Origin: Nocardiopsis terrae
GTDB lineage: Bacteria > Actinomycetota > Actinomycetes > Streptosporangiales > Streptosporangiaceae
Reading direction: 5' to 3'
NCBI RefSeq assembly: GCF_014651695.1
Contig: NZ_BMXJ01000002.1
Location: forward strand, 62,001-126,000
Length of the DNA: 64,000 nucleotides
Made by a program: the position numbers and the translations under genes. This document shows, in pieces, positions 11,701 to 19,785 of the stretch. The stretch's first letter is position 1, and the number at the start of each line of letters is the position of its first letter. Under the pieces are notes generated by a model. It did not search any database, had not been told where the DNA came from, and saw only the letters and a program-made list of their open reading frames with translations.

Positions 11701-12326
11701 AGTTCCTCGCTGGTGGCGGCCTCGGGGGTGTGGACCACGAGCACATGGGAGAAGCCGTCCACATCGGCGCGCACCACCAGGTCGACGTCCTCGGCCACCG
11801 AGGGGTAGCGGGCCTCGTCCCCCTCCAGTTCGGGTTCGGGGAGGGGGGTGGGCCACTCCAGGGCCATCTCCTTGCCTGCGCGGTTGAGTACGGCCAGCGG
11901 GCCGTCCCCGCCCGGGGAGAGGGTGAGTCCGACGGTGACGGCCTCGGGTGCGATGGTCCCGTCGTCGTGGCGGACCAGGGTGGCGTCCGGCTCGACCCAC
12001 GCATCGCCCTTCAGGACCCGGACGGGATCGGCGTACTCCTTGGCGGTGAAGCTGCCGTCCGGTTCGGCGTGGACGGTGCGCCGCTCCTCGCGCAGACCGG
12101 TGACCTCGACGGGTTCGTCGAGTTCGGCGGCGAGTTCAACGGCTCCCGCCTCGGTGGGCGCGGTGGGGTCCTCCTCGGCCGAAGCGGTGTCCTCGGGGTT
12201 ACCGGCCACGGGCAGCGCCACGGTCAGGGCCGTGACGAGGACGGTGACCGCCAGGGCGGCCGCGACGCGGTGGGCGGGTCCGGGAGTTCGTGGGCGCGAC
12301 GATTCGGGGGCGCCGTGTGAGGGCAC
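8754..12326 (-). CDS. Secreted DNRLRE / LamG-domain protein, RHS companion
   Basis: 1190 residues from a GTG with GGAAGGA 8 nt upstream. The N-terminus is an export signal or membrane anchor (AAALAVTVLVTALTVALPVAG). The middle region resembles DNRLRE modules (Y-P-L-Y-I-D-P-V-W, then S-A-E-L-A-V-T-L, S-W-V-Q-H and the closing FDVSDAVDSA). Two concanavalin/LamG-like sandwiches follow: one around FSAAAWVRLDDL, ARLYVNGALEG and GALADVRVFDR, the other around GSFTLSLRTRL, VRFYVNGTHAS and AVDDVRVYSG. Such sandwiches bind glycans or protein surfaces. It sits between the FG-GAP gene (51 bp upstream) and the RHS gene (5 bp downstream). I infer that it helps display or deliver the RHS toxin at the cell surface. 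The binding target is unknown. Confidence 0.85.
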   Translation of the reverse strand: MPSHGAPESSRPRTPGPAHRVAAALAVTVLVTALTVALPVAGNPEDTASAEEDPTAPTEAGAVELAAELDEPVEVTGLREERRTVHAEPDGSFTAKEYADPVRVLKGDAWVEPDATLVRHDDGTIAPEAVTVGLTLSPGGDGPLAVLNRAGKEMALEWPTPLPEPELEGDEARYPSVAEDVDLVVRADVDGFSHVLVVHTPEAATSEELSELRLGTTADGVELTEDGDGLSAVDSGVGGAVFEAAEPLMWDSGGTGDGEEAITPRSEPAEEPPGSADTEGDRLAQGPSESSRIAPVGVDLEGEDLVLRPDQEMAADAETSYPLYIDPVWKTSTRSAWTMVSSGYSTTSFWKFSGEDNEGVGRCPQLAGDPYYCNSSGVKRLLYRIPTGAYADKQILSAELAVTLRHTYDSGSHPVKAYRTGGFNSSTNWNNQPSWVQHQDTKSPSNPTSSCTRTNQNVRFDVSDAVDSAASNGWSTTSFGLRTGDESTYTQWKRFCDNAHLEVRYNTVPDTPDQAWMGMSPGGACVYGAERPYVDEPPRVSAYLSDAEEFTDAGEKLKAQFRVFWTDEDGADQEHTYTTSEKAAGSFFHYQVPDDIPENTTIAWTVRASDGHAWGPWSWAGSQTRCQFVYDSTAPEAPEISSTDFPADNDWHDGVGVYGDFTIDSHSDDVVEYRYGINEDPSAENTLTPDSDGTAVLTTSPWFEGPHSLYVEAVDQAGKTSSRASHLFLVDGGRPAVGQWSMADDAGSDGAADTSDAGHTALAGDGVAFGGEGPGGDASSAVVLEGSEEDYLTPAAHLVDTTGLFSAAAWVRLDDLDRDQVVLSQDGTGEPGFTLGYDASDQAWRLAFPDSDMYALTEWGVSADGGVVEGEWAHVAMTHDGHANTARLYVNGALEGTVERDTVWHAPGDVQIGRAVTRSGYDRHLNGALADVRVFDRLVHGYEFDRLRMLPVDRQGYWPFNEAAEDGTSPDAEGLSPMFLEGDASIHTADPWQGDSALVGQGHLELDGDGDFAGALVDEPLKGSFTLSLRTRLAAAEPTETMTVLSQNAYNSLVDIRYNADSQRWEAVLSNTDEADADTTVLEADNVSPSSEMRGDHLSLVFDVFAQEVRFYVNGTHASTRTFLPLWPSPEALDEDEYSPWPMLNVGRAKDGGDWHQHYSGAVDDVRVYSGAADGVLISALNRTTENPEL

Positions 12327-12377
12327 GGAGAATCCTTCCGGATGTGGAGGGGGATGATGCGTGGGCTGCGGGGGGTA

Positions 12378-13904
12378 TCAGCCCACCGCTGCCCCGAACG
12401 CTCGGCCGTCGTCGGGAACGCCGCCCTCTCCTGGGCGCCACGTGCGCCAGGCGGGTTCACCGTCGCTTCGCAGCTCGTCCCAGGACACGGCGTGCACCGC
12501 CCCGGGGTCGCCGGTGTCGAAGGGGGTGGCGGCGTAGAGATCGTCGGCGGTCACGTGGAGGGACATACCGAAGTGGCCGCCGGCGACCGGAGCGCCCAGC
12601 GCGTCGTGCCCGGAACGGTCCAGGTCGATGCGGTCGTCCACGGAACCGCTCAGGGGATGGAAGACCTGGAGGAGTCCGGCCGCGCGCTCGTCGCCGACCG
12701 TGTGCCCGGGGGTGCCGGCGACGAGTTTGACGGAGGTGTCGGAGGCGTTCTCGCCGGGATCGGTGTCGATCAGACGGACGTGTTGGCCGAGGAAGTCCGA
12801 GCTCTGCGCCAGGTCCATGCCGTCGGTGTTGCGGCCCACGGCGAAGATCTGGCGCCGGGTGCCGTCGGGTTCGGAGCTGAAGACGTGGACGCCGCCGACG
12901 TCGGTCTCGTCGTCGGCGAGGTCCTCGCCGGGGGAACCGACGGCGACCATGGTCTCAGCGGCGCCGTCGGAGGTGCGGTAGTCGATCACGTCGACGGAGG
13001 TACCGGTGCGGTCACCGGTCTCGGCACCCCCGTTCACCCCTCCGGGAAGTTCCGAGTCCTGGTGGAGGTCGCCCACGTAGTCGGGTCGGCTACCGGATTG
13101 CTCGTGGTTGAACAGGTGCACTCCCCCGGCGAACTCCTCGTCTCCGATGGACTCGCCCGGAGCGCCCACCGCGATGAGCGTGTCGTCGGCCGCCACGTCG
13201 AACCCGTAGCGGTCGTTGATCTCGGCGGTGCCGGCCACACCGTCGGTGTCCTGGTGGAAGGCGGAGGTGTCATCCCCTCGCACGTACTGGACGAAACCGG
13301 CGTCGCGGACGTCTCCGATGGACTCACCCGGAATCCCGATGACCGCGTAGGGCTCCCCGTCGGGGGCGTTGCCTGCGGCTACCGCGTGGCCGAACCAGTC
13401 ACCGGCCTCCGGTCCGCCTCCGAAGCCCGCGGTGTTCTGATCCCATACCTCGGGCGCCTCCCCTTGGCCCAGACCTTCCGGAGAACCGGGGACCACCAGG
13501 GCCGCCCCGGCCTCCTCCCTGCCGTCGACCTCCTCGAAGGGCAGCCCCACGAGCAGGTCGGCACAACCGTCACCGTCGTGGTCGAAGGTGTCCAGGACCT
13601 CGCCGAAGCGGTCGCCTCGCCCGGGGTCTCCGGGGACCGCTTCGGTACTCCGGTCCAAGGTGGTCGGTTCGGCGTCTCCTCCGTAGACCACGGTGATCCG
13701 TCCGGCGCGCTGGTTTCCGTCGACTGTCGCGTCCGGGTCCCCGACCACCAGGTCGCGAACACCGTCGCCGTCGAAGTCGGTATCAGTGCCTCCGGAGCAC
13801 CCGTCCGCGAAGGCGGCTGAGGGTGTCCCCAGCGTCGCGGCGGCCACGGCGCAGGCGGCCAGCGCAGCGGCCGTCCGCCTGGGGGGCAGGCAGGGGGATG
13901 CCAT
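12378..13904 (-). CDS. Secreted FG-GAP (integrin-alpha-like) propeller protein
   Basis: 508 residues with a clear signal peptide (basic PPRRT, hydrophobic AAALAACAVAAATLG, cleavage after AFA). FG-GAP repeats follow, with calcium-type loops such as DTDFDGDGVRD and TFDHDGDGCAD and repeated GxPGESIGD/GxPGED segments, giving about seven blades. Integrin-alpha-like propellers bind Ca2+ in these loops and mediate adhesion. It is the first gene of the RHS operon, transcribed toward the LamG and RHS genes. No protease or enzyme motif is visible, so I infer an accessory role in adhesion or scaffolding of the toxin complex outside the cell. Confidence 0.85.
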   Translation of the reverse strand: MASPCLPPRRTAAALAACAVAAATLGTPSAAFADGCSGGTDTDFDGDGVRDLVVGDPDATVDGNQRAGRITVVYGGDAEPTTLDRSTEAVPGDPGRGDRFGEVLDTFDHDGDGCADLLVGLPFEEVDGREEAGAALVVPGSPEGLGQGEAPEVWDQNTAGFGGGPEAGDWFGHAVAAGNAPDGEPYAVIGIPGESIGDVRDAGFVQYVRGDDTSAFHQDTDGVAGTAEINDRYGFDVAADDTLIAVGAPGESIGDEEFAGGVHLFNHEQSGSRPDYVGDLHQDSELPGGVNGGAETGDRTGTSVDVIDYRTSDGAAETMVAVGSPGEDLADDETDVGGVHVFSSEPDGTRRQIFAVGRNTDGMDLAQSSDFLGQHVRLIDTDPGENASDTSVKLVAGTPGHTVGDERAAGLLQVFHPLSGSVDDRIDLDRSGHDALGAPVAGGHFGMSLHVTADDLYAATPFDTGDPGAVHAVSWDELRSDGEPAWRTWRPGEGGVPDDGRAFGAAVG

Positions 13905-14420
13905 GTGGAGGAAGTCCTAGCGGTGAGCACGGAAACGAACGGTGCGTGACGCTAAGTATCCGACAAAACGCGCACATCACGGGAAAGGTTTCCTTGTCCT
14001 CTGCGATACCCCTGCAGGGGACATGAAGCGGGAAGCACGATTCCCCTTTTCCAAGGCCCCACCGAAAGCGAGCAGAGGAAGGAGTGCACGGGCCCGCCAA
14101 CGCCCTCATCAGTGCGGAGGCGGCAGAGGAAGCACACGAACAGCCCCGGGGAGCCGCCCAGGGAGAGCACATCGGGCGCACCCGAAAACGCCGACAAAAG
14201 CCGAACGTAAGCTATATGAGAACGTTATATTCGGTGCGAGCGCCGTATCCGCTGCACACGAAACAGAATGAGCACTCCACAACTTCAACCAGGGGACCTC
14301 TGGTCCAGTGGCCAGCCGTCCCTGACCACGAGGACACCCCAGTCCAGGACGGGTGAACCCGCATCCTCACCTGGGGCAGAAGACCCTTTGGGACTCCTGG
14401 TGCACTCCCCTGAACCGGCT
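13905..14420. other. Intergenic region upstream of the RHS operon
   Basis: No convincing gene. It must hold the promoter of the leftward FG-GAP/LamG/RHS operon. A perfect 12-bp palindrome CCCCTGCAGGGG lies at 14009-14020 and could be an operator. An AT-richer patch near 14200-14240 contains two related stretches (AACGTAAGCTATAT and AACGTTATAT). Neither can be assigned from sequence alone. Confidence 0.4.
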
Positions 14421-14423
14421 ACC

Positions 14424-15063
14424 GCACCGGAACCAGACCACCCGACCTGTCTGTGCGCGGCGCTGGCCGGGGCCCACTCCCTGACCGTGATCAGCTAGTG
14501 GGCGACCAACGCATCCCAACACCCTGGCCCGGCTGGGAGCCCGCACCGCCTGTCCCGCCCTCGGGGTCCGCCGACCTACGAGCCCGACACCATCCGCCGA
14601 GTGCAGACCAGCCCGGCCCCGCCGCGCTCGCCCGCCTGACCACCACTGCAGACCTGGCCGTGCTCATCGTCGACGGCAAGCACGGAAGGCGCACGGTCGA
14701 GGTACTCACCGCACCCCGAATCTCCTTCCCCCGCACCAGGCGGGTGTTGCGGGTACACCAGTGGGTCAAGGAGGTCTCCACCGGCCGGGTGTAGCGCGCC
14801 TACGCCCAGGCCATCACGAGCCTGCCCGGGTCGGCTGGCCTGGCGCGGGGTCTCAACTGGCGGATCGGGGTACTGCACCGCATGCGGGATGCGGGCTTCA
14901 CAGAGGGCGCATCCAGGGCGCGGACCGCAGGGATGTGTCGATGCTGCGCAACCCGGCGATCCCGCTGTTGAGTGAGCTGAGGATGATCAGCACCTCCGAA
15001 GCGGTGCTCCGGGTGTACCAGGAGACCTCCACCCGCCCTCTCGAGCTACTCCACATCCCCTGA
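14424..15063 (+). pseudogene. ISAs1-family transposase remnant
   Basis: Pieces of an ISAs1-type transposase are scattered over three frames. AALAGAHSLTVIS (frame ending 14498) corresponds to the N-terminal region. HGRRTVEVLTAP, FPRTRRVLRVHQW and NWRIGVLHRMRDAGFTE with SRARTAG, interrupted by a TAG at 14792, correspond to the C-terminal region. RNPAIPLLSELRM and TSTRPLELLHI, in another frame up to 15063, are the extreme C-terminus. The central catalytic DDE part is largely deleted. At least two frame changes and one stop make it non-functional. The terminal inverted repeats were not found. It marks an old insertion and deletion event between the RHS operon and the following genes. Confidence 0.75.
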
Positions 15064-15316
15064 ACAGGGCAGAAACGTCCCTCACCCGACTTTCCAACAG
15101 CCCTGGGCAGTGCACTGTGTCGGTGCTGCCCGACGGATGCTTCGTTGGGTTTTCGGCCCTCAGGACCGGTGAGCCTGTGGGCTTTGAGGGGTGCGGGCAC
15201 CGTGGCCCCAGGCTTGAATGCTGTTGCGATCAACCATGGCACCGGTCACCCAGACTGGTGAGCGTTTCCGGCCACAGCACTGGCCTGCACTGGCCCTCCA
15301 TCGCTAGCGTGGCCGT

Positions 15317-15964
15317 ATGAGCGATGGAATCCGTTGGATCGGAGAGCACAATCTGGCGGCCCGGACTCCTGGCCTCCCGGGGATGCGGGAGGCCGTTTCC
15401 CTCACGGTTGCCCGTGACATCAGTGCAAGAGAGTTCCTCATCAGCCTCGGAGCACACGCGGAAGACCTCAACAAAGGGACCCTCTTCAAAGATCAAAAGA
15501 AGAAAAGCACCGCAACCTTCCACTCTCTCGCCATGTACGGGACCTGCGGGGGCTGGGTGTATGTCCTGGAGAACTCCCCCGATGCCACCTGGTACACGAA
15601 GAGCCTAGCTCACCAAGAATCACAGGTACTGACTGGTGCAGAAATTGTTTGCGTAACCCAGCGGGAAGATGACCCGCCGCCTTACGTTTCACACGTCACA
15701 CCCGAAGGCCACGCGTCCCACGCAGAGTGGGGCGCCCCTACGGGGCATCCAGATTTTGATGAGGCGCTTCGCTCCGCTGGGGCGATCTACCCTTCCCTGC
15801 CGGACTCCTCCGAAGAAGTAGTGGAGACGTACTGGGAAGAGCATATGGATGATCTTCTACCGAGGATCTTCACCGCAGTTGGCAACTACTGCAAGCTGGA
15901 GATCAGCCAAACCGAAGTTGAAGCAGGAAGTCTTCCTCTGGTCGTATTCCCTCCCGCATCATAA
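15317..15964 (+). CDS. Uncharacterised protein, DUF6461-like pattern
   Basis: 215 residues, no signal peptide or membrane segment. The N-terminal half has the order seen in small actinomycete proteins I remember as DUF6461: a catalytic-looking but unassigned EAVSLTVARDISAREFLISL segment with LGA, then GGWVYVLE. The C-terminal half is acidic (SSEEVVETYWEEHMDD). I would not assign a function. There is no strong ribosome site before the ATG, and a TAGCGT sequence just upstream would allow a leaderless transcript. It is more AT-rich than its surroundings and lies beside an IS remnant and a SMI1/KNR4 gene, a typical setting for immunity-like accessory genes. Confidence 0.6.
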   Translation: MSDGIRWIGEHNLAARTPGLPGMREAVSLTVARDISAREFLISLGAHAEDLNKGTLFKDQKKKSTATFHSLAMYGTCGGWVYVLENSPDATWYTKSLAHQESQVLTGAEIVCVTQREDDPPPYVSHVTPEGHASHAEWGAPTGHPDFDEALRSAGAIYPSLPDSSEEVVETYWEEHMDDLLPRIFTAVGNYCKLEISQTEVEAGSLPLVVFPPAS

Positions 15965-16186
15965 TATGAGTACCGGGAGGCGCCTTCTGGCATCCCCAAA
16001 CGCCGATCAGCAACAGGTCGGGGGTGTTCATCTCGCAGATGACAGACTCCGCAGGAGCGCCGCCCGCCGTGTACCGGCGCTCACCACTCATAAGGGAATC
16101 CAGCCAAAAAGCACCCCCGACCCTCCGTTGCGGCGCTCGAGGACCAGATGACCGGCCAAGGTGCGCGGCCTGGTCGATGCCCGTAA

Positions 16187-16714
16187 CTACGCCGCGTACG
16201 GCGTGAAGGACGGACGCTCTACCAGGTCGGCGATGGTGAACTCCTCGAAGGTGACGTCGGTCAGGACGCGGAAGAGGCACTCCGAGGCAGACATCGGCAA
16301 GCACCGCCAGGGGTCGACCTCGGTCCGCGCCACCACCGGCCAGTCCTGCGGCGGAACCTCGGCGTCAGCGGCCCAGTAGAACTCGACCGCCGTCACCGAC
16401 ATGGCCCAGGGGATCAGGCCCGCCCCACCCGGACCGTAGAGACCGTACGGATCGAAGCTGTCCCGCGTGAACGGATATTTCTCCAGTGTCCGTCGCAACG
16501 ACGCCAGCTCATTCACTATCTGCGAGTCGGCTCCCCCCGGCGCACCGTACACATGCAGATACTCGCTGAACTCCCCCACGCCGAAACACCGGCAGAGCTC
16601 CTTGTAGTCGTCGGGAAGCGCAGTACCCAGGCGCGCCTCGATCACGTCCCACGCGATGTCGACGTCTATCGACCGCCACTCGACGGTGTCAGCGATCCGA
16701 CTGACCCACGACAC
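16187..16714 (-). CDS. SMI1/KNR4 (SUKH) family protein
   Basis: 175 residues from a GTG at 16714, chosen because GGAAGGGGAGG sits 6 nt upstream; the frame is open slightly further. The features are those of SUKH proteins: an early W, the helix-strand unit IEARLGTALPDDYKELCRCFG, then an acidic C-terminal half with LIPWAMSVTAVEFYW and W-P-V-V-A-R. SUKH proteins are common immunity proteins against polymorphic toxins, but many act alone with unknown roles. No partner toxin adjoins it. It faces away from the ISAs1 remnant and lies in a zone of broken genes, so I infer an orphan immunity gene. Confidence 0.8.
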   Translation of the reverse strand: MSWVSRIADTVEWRSIDVDIAWDVIEARLGTALPDDYKELCRCFGVGEFSEYLHVYGAPGGADSQIVNELASLRRTLEKYPFTRDSFDPYGLYGPGGAGLIPWAMSVTAVEFYWAADAEVPPQDWPVVARTEVDPWRCLPMSASECLFRVLTDVTFEEFTIADLVERPSFTPYAA

Positions 16715-16951
16715 GGCGCCTCCCCTTCCGATCACCCCAGCCCGGTGGCGTCACAGCCTCGGGCCGACACCACGATCCCTGAGAGGACACCGGTGTTGAG
16801 AACCTCGCGAGGTGCCATCGGACGCCGCCGAGGGTCGGTGTGTGCTCCGCAGCTCCGGGCCGGCACAAGCCCAGGCGGAATCCCTTGCCACGAAACGATC
16901 GTAGCGATCACAGGAACAGCGGGGCGGACCGCCGTGCCTTCGGCCCGCCGG

Positions 16952-17175
16952 TCAGCAGGCGAGGCACGCACGCGGTGTCCGCCCGGTGAACCGGCGCGCC
17001 TCGTGTGTGAGGTGGGCCTGATCGGCGTATCCCGCCGAGAAGGCCACATCGGCGAGAGTCCGCGACCCGCCCGCGCGGATCAGACGCAGGGCTCGCTGCA
17101 GGCGCCCGACCTGCTGGACGGTCTTGGGGGACAGCCCGGTCTCACGTTCCACCAGGCGACGTCGGGTGGCGTGGT
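16952..17175 (-). pseudogene. AraC-family regulator, C-terminal DNA-binding fragment
   Basis: About 70 residues containing RRRLVERETGLSPKTVQQ, a QRALRLI helix, SRTLADVAFSAGYADQAHL and RRFTGRTPRAC. This is the second helix-turn-helix of an AraC/XylS regulator and its usual closing F-x-x-x-x-G-x-x-P motif. A TGA lies just upstream in frame and no N-terminal ligand domain is present, so this is the tail of a deleted gene. Confidence 0.75.
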
Positions 17176-17293
17176 GTCAACGCCACCCGACGGGCGAACC
17201 CGTGTCCGCACCGTCGCTGTCCGCCGCTCTGGTCCGGCCACGGGCGGGCCCCTCCGGGCGGGAAGACCGCGGCCATCGTTCCCCCACAACGCA

Positions 17294-17326
17294 CGCGGCC
17301 TCCGGTTCTCCCCACCGGAGGCCGCG
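17294..17326. terminator. Hairpin terminator after the keto-sugar operon
   Basis: A 13-bp perfect stem (CGCGGCCTCCGGT / ACCGGAGGCCGCG) with a 7-nt loop, 15 bp beyond the stop of the propeller gene on the minus strand. It has no long U-tract, as is usual in high-GC actinomycetes. Confidence 0.7.
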
Positions 17327-17340
17327 CGGTGACCGGTGTG

Positions 17341-18720
17341 TCAGCCGTCGGCGCTGGACGGGACGACCGGTTTCCGTACCGGGCGGGCGAAGGTGTTGCG
17401 GAAGAGCTGGACCTTGGTCTCCTTGCTCTCGTAGTACTTGACCGTGTGGTACGAGGTGGTGACGAAGTCCAGTCTGCCGTCGCCGTCCACGTCCAGGACC
17501 GCGATGTGGGCGGTGGAGTCCTTGCTCACCCACTCGCGCACGACCACACGGCCGGTGGAGTCCAGCTTGAGGTAGAGGACCCCCTGGGTGGGGTGGGCGG
17601 CGTCGCTGTTCTGCGGCCCGCGCAGGGCGATGAGGAACTCGTCGTCGCCGTCCCCGTCGAAGTCCGCGGCCACGACGTGGTGCCCGACCGCGTCGTACTC
17701 CTTCCTCGTGCCCTCCTCCTCGGAGACGATCGGCTGCGGGAAGACCGTCACCACCCGGCGCTCCCAGGGGCGCTCGAACGGACTCCTCGTTCCCCAGGGC
17801 CGGGTGTAGACCGCGACGGTGTTGCCGTGGAAGGGCTCCACCGCGACGATGCAGGAGGCGGCCTGGCCTCCGACCCGCCCGATGGCGACGTTGCCGCTGC
17901 CGCCGAACTCGGGGGGCTTCTCGTAGTTCTCCGGCGTGCCGATCTCCTTGGACACGCGCGGAGGAACACCGTCGCCGATGTGCCTGCGGATCCAGTTACC
18001 GTTTCCGTCCGGACCGATCCAGTCCAGGCCGCCGCACAGGGACGAGTCGCGGTGGGAGGCGACGATGAACGACTGGAGGTCCGGCCGCGGCGTTCCGGGG
18101 AAGTACCCGGCGACGACCGCGTGGATGAGCCGGAACTTCAGGGAGTCCAGGCCGGGCGCTGGCGTTCGCTTCCACTCCTGTGCGGGGTCGGTCGGGATGT
18201 CGTAGAGGACGGGACTGTAGGGCTTGAGGAACCCCTCTTGGCCCCTCTTGTGCTCCGCGACGTCCGCGTCGGCCTTGCCGACGACGGGGAACGCCGCCAG
18301 CTGGGGGCCCTGGGTCCTGGTGAAGTTGCCCAGGCGTACCCGGTGGGTGGCCACGAGTGAGGCCACCTCCTTCCGGGTGTACTTACCGTTCGCGTCCGGC
18401 TTGAGCCAGGAGATCTTCCCGTCGTCGCTCCCGCAGCCGAACATGCACTGGCCGTAGTTGTGGCAGACCACGAGGTCCGGGTGAGGGGCGCCGCTGAAGG
18501 AGGCGTGGTCCAGCGCCACCGGCTTGTTCAGACCGGTGGCGGTGAAGTCGAAGACGTCGCTCCTGATCCAGGAGGCGCCCGAGTGCCGGTACCCCTCCAC
18601 CTTCTGTTTGGTCAGCCCCGAGGTCACCAGTCCCGCCTCGGTCCGGTGGACCCAGTAACCGTCCCCGGTGTCGGCGGCGATGCTCTCCTTCTTGAAGACC
18701 GGTCGTGCGTGAGCCGTCAT
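17341..18720 (-). CDS. Cytoplasmic FG-GAP/VCBS beta-propeller protein of the keto-sugar operon
   Basis: 459 residues with no signal peptide, unlike most FG-GAP proteins. Metal-loop motifs AADFDGDGDDEFL and DVDGDGRLDFVTTSY lie near the C-terminus, with earlier blades around HPDLVVCHNYGQ and RPDLQSFIVASH. The start overlaps the stop of the IolE-like gene by ATGA, so expression is coupled. Fungal aldos-2-ulose dehydratase, which acts on the product of pyranose 2-oxidase, has an N-terminal propeller followed by cupins. A lone propeller next to a pyranose-oxidase-type gene suggests a related binding or catalytic role, but the cupins are absent and I cannot prove homology. Alternative: a metal-dependent sugar-binding partner of the oxidase or dehydratase. 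Confidence 0.75.
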   Translation of the reverse strand: MTAHARPVFKKESIAADTGDGYWVHRTEAGLVTSGLTKQKVEGYRHSGASWIRSDVFDFTATGLNKPVALDHASFSGAPHPDLVVCHNYGQCMFGCGSDDGKISWLKPDANGKYTRKEVASLVATHRVRLGNFTRTQGPQLAAFPVVGKADADVAEHKRGQEGFLKPYSPVLYDIPTDPAQEWKRTPAPGLDSLKFRLIHAVVAGYFPGTPRPDLQSFIVASHRDSSLCGGLDWIGPDGNGNWIRRHIGDGVPPRVSKEIGTPENYEKPPEFGGSGNVAIGRVGGQAASCIVAVEPFHGNTVAVYTRPWGTRSPFERPWERRVVTVFPQPIVSEEEGTRKEYDAVGHHVVAADFDGDGDDEFLIALRGPQNSDAAHPTQGVLYLKLDSTGRVVVREWVSKDSTAHIAVLDVDGDGRLDFVTTSYHTVKYYESKETKVQLFRNTFARPVRKPVVPSSADG

Positions 18721-19775
18721 CGGCTGCCGCCTCCCCCGGTCGATCCGAGCAGGGCGCTGACGGTCGTGTGGGCTTCCTTCGCGTAGTCCAGGGGCTTCCC
18801 GGGCCCGTGGAAGTCACCCTCGTAGGGCTGTTCGGCCTCCACCACGAGCCACTTGCGCCATTTCACGGTGGGGTGCGGCGCCTCCCCCGTCTTCCTCCAG
18901 CGGTCCTCCCGCGCGTAGTCGACGTCGTCCAGGGCCTTGAGCACCTTGTCGAAGGGCACCGTCCACTTGCCGTGGTCCGCAACCGGAACGTTGAAGATCC
19001 CGGCCTTCACCCCGTCCTTGAAGGAGGTCCTGGCCAGGTCCAGGCTCCTGAGCTTGTCCGGCCTCAGGTCCTTCAGGTGTATGTGCTTGATCCGGTCACC
19101 GTGCCGGTACACGGCGGCCACCGGGTCCCCGCCCGCCCAGGTGAGGTGGCCGGTGTCCAGGAGCAGGTGGACGTGCGCGGCGTCGGTGCCCGCCATCAGC
19201 CGGTCCGTCTCGGGCTGGGTCTGCACGCCGGTCCCCATGTGCGGGTGGTAGCACAGGCGGAACCCGTCCGCGGCGGCTCGCCTGCCCAGTTCGTTGAGGC
19301 CTTCCACGAGGGTGTTCCACTGCTGGTCGGAGAAGCGGTTGCGCTGTTCGAGGGGGACGTGCGGCTTCAGGTGTACGGCGTTGCCGAATTCCGCGGCCCC
19401 GATGTTCTGCACCCCGCGGTCCGACCACTGCTTCTTGCTCTTCTCGTAGAAGTCCAGCGTGCGCTCGTAGCCTCCGGCGGTGGTGAACCAGGTGCTGATC
19501 CAGGGCTCCGTGACATGGAACTCCCGGCCGTTCGGCAGCCCCGCCGCCGTCAGGAAGCTCTTCCAGGCAGCGGCGTCCTTGGGGAACTCCCGGTCGTCAC
19601 TGCACCCGGTGAACTTGGCTTCGATGATCTCCTTCAGGCACTTATCGGCCGGGTAGTACTGTTTTCCTTTCGAATCTGCGGTCAGGTCCGGGAAGTCGGC
19701 GTTGCGCCACCCGGTGGGCGTGATCCCGAGCCGCACACCCGTGAGAATCTGCTTGCCCGTCGTGTTCCCAGCCAT
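18717..19775 (-). CDS. IolE-like sugar phosphate isomerase/epimerase-family TIM barrel
   Basis: 352 residues of the AP-endonuclease-2-type TIM barrel. Its motifs are close to inosose dehydratase IolE: GITPTGWRNADFPDL at the N-terminus, AEFGNAVH, YHPHMGTGVQT with a following D-R-L-M, LLLDTGHLTWAGGDP, IKHIHLKDLR and WLVVEAEQPYEG. The E, D, H and E in these blocks are the usual divalent-metal ligands. IolE dehydrates a 2-keto-inositol, and related barrels act on 3-keto-glycosides. It is 10 bp downstream of the FAD oxidase and overlaps the propeller gene by 4 bp. I infer that it dehydrates, isomerises or deglycosylates the keto-sugar made by the oxidase. No other inositol-catabolism gene is nearby, which argues against plain myo-inositol breakdown. 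Confidence 0.82.
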   Translation of the reverse strand: MAGNTTGKQILTGVRLGITPTGWRNADFPDLTADSKGKQYYPADKCLKEIIEAKFTGCSDDREFPKDAAAWKSFLTAAGLPNGREFHVTEPWISTWFTTAGGYERTLDFYEKSKKQWSDRGVQNIGAAEFGNAVHLKPHVPLEQRNRFSDQQWNTLVEGLNELGRRAAADGFRLCYHPHMGTGVQTQPETDRLMAGTDAAHVHLLLDTGHLTWAGGDPVAAVYRHGDRIKHIHLKDLRPDKLRSLDLARTSFKDGVKAGIFNVPVADHGKWTVPFDKVLKALDDVDYAREDRWRKTGEAPHPTVKWRKWLVVEAEQPYEGDFHGPGKPLDYAKEAHTTVSALLGSTGGGGSR

Positions 19776-19785
19776 GAGACCCCCT

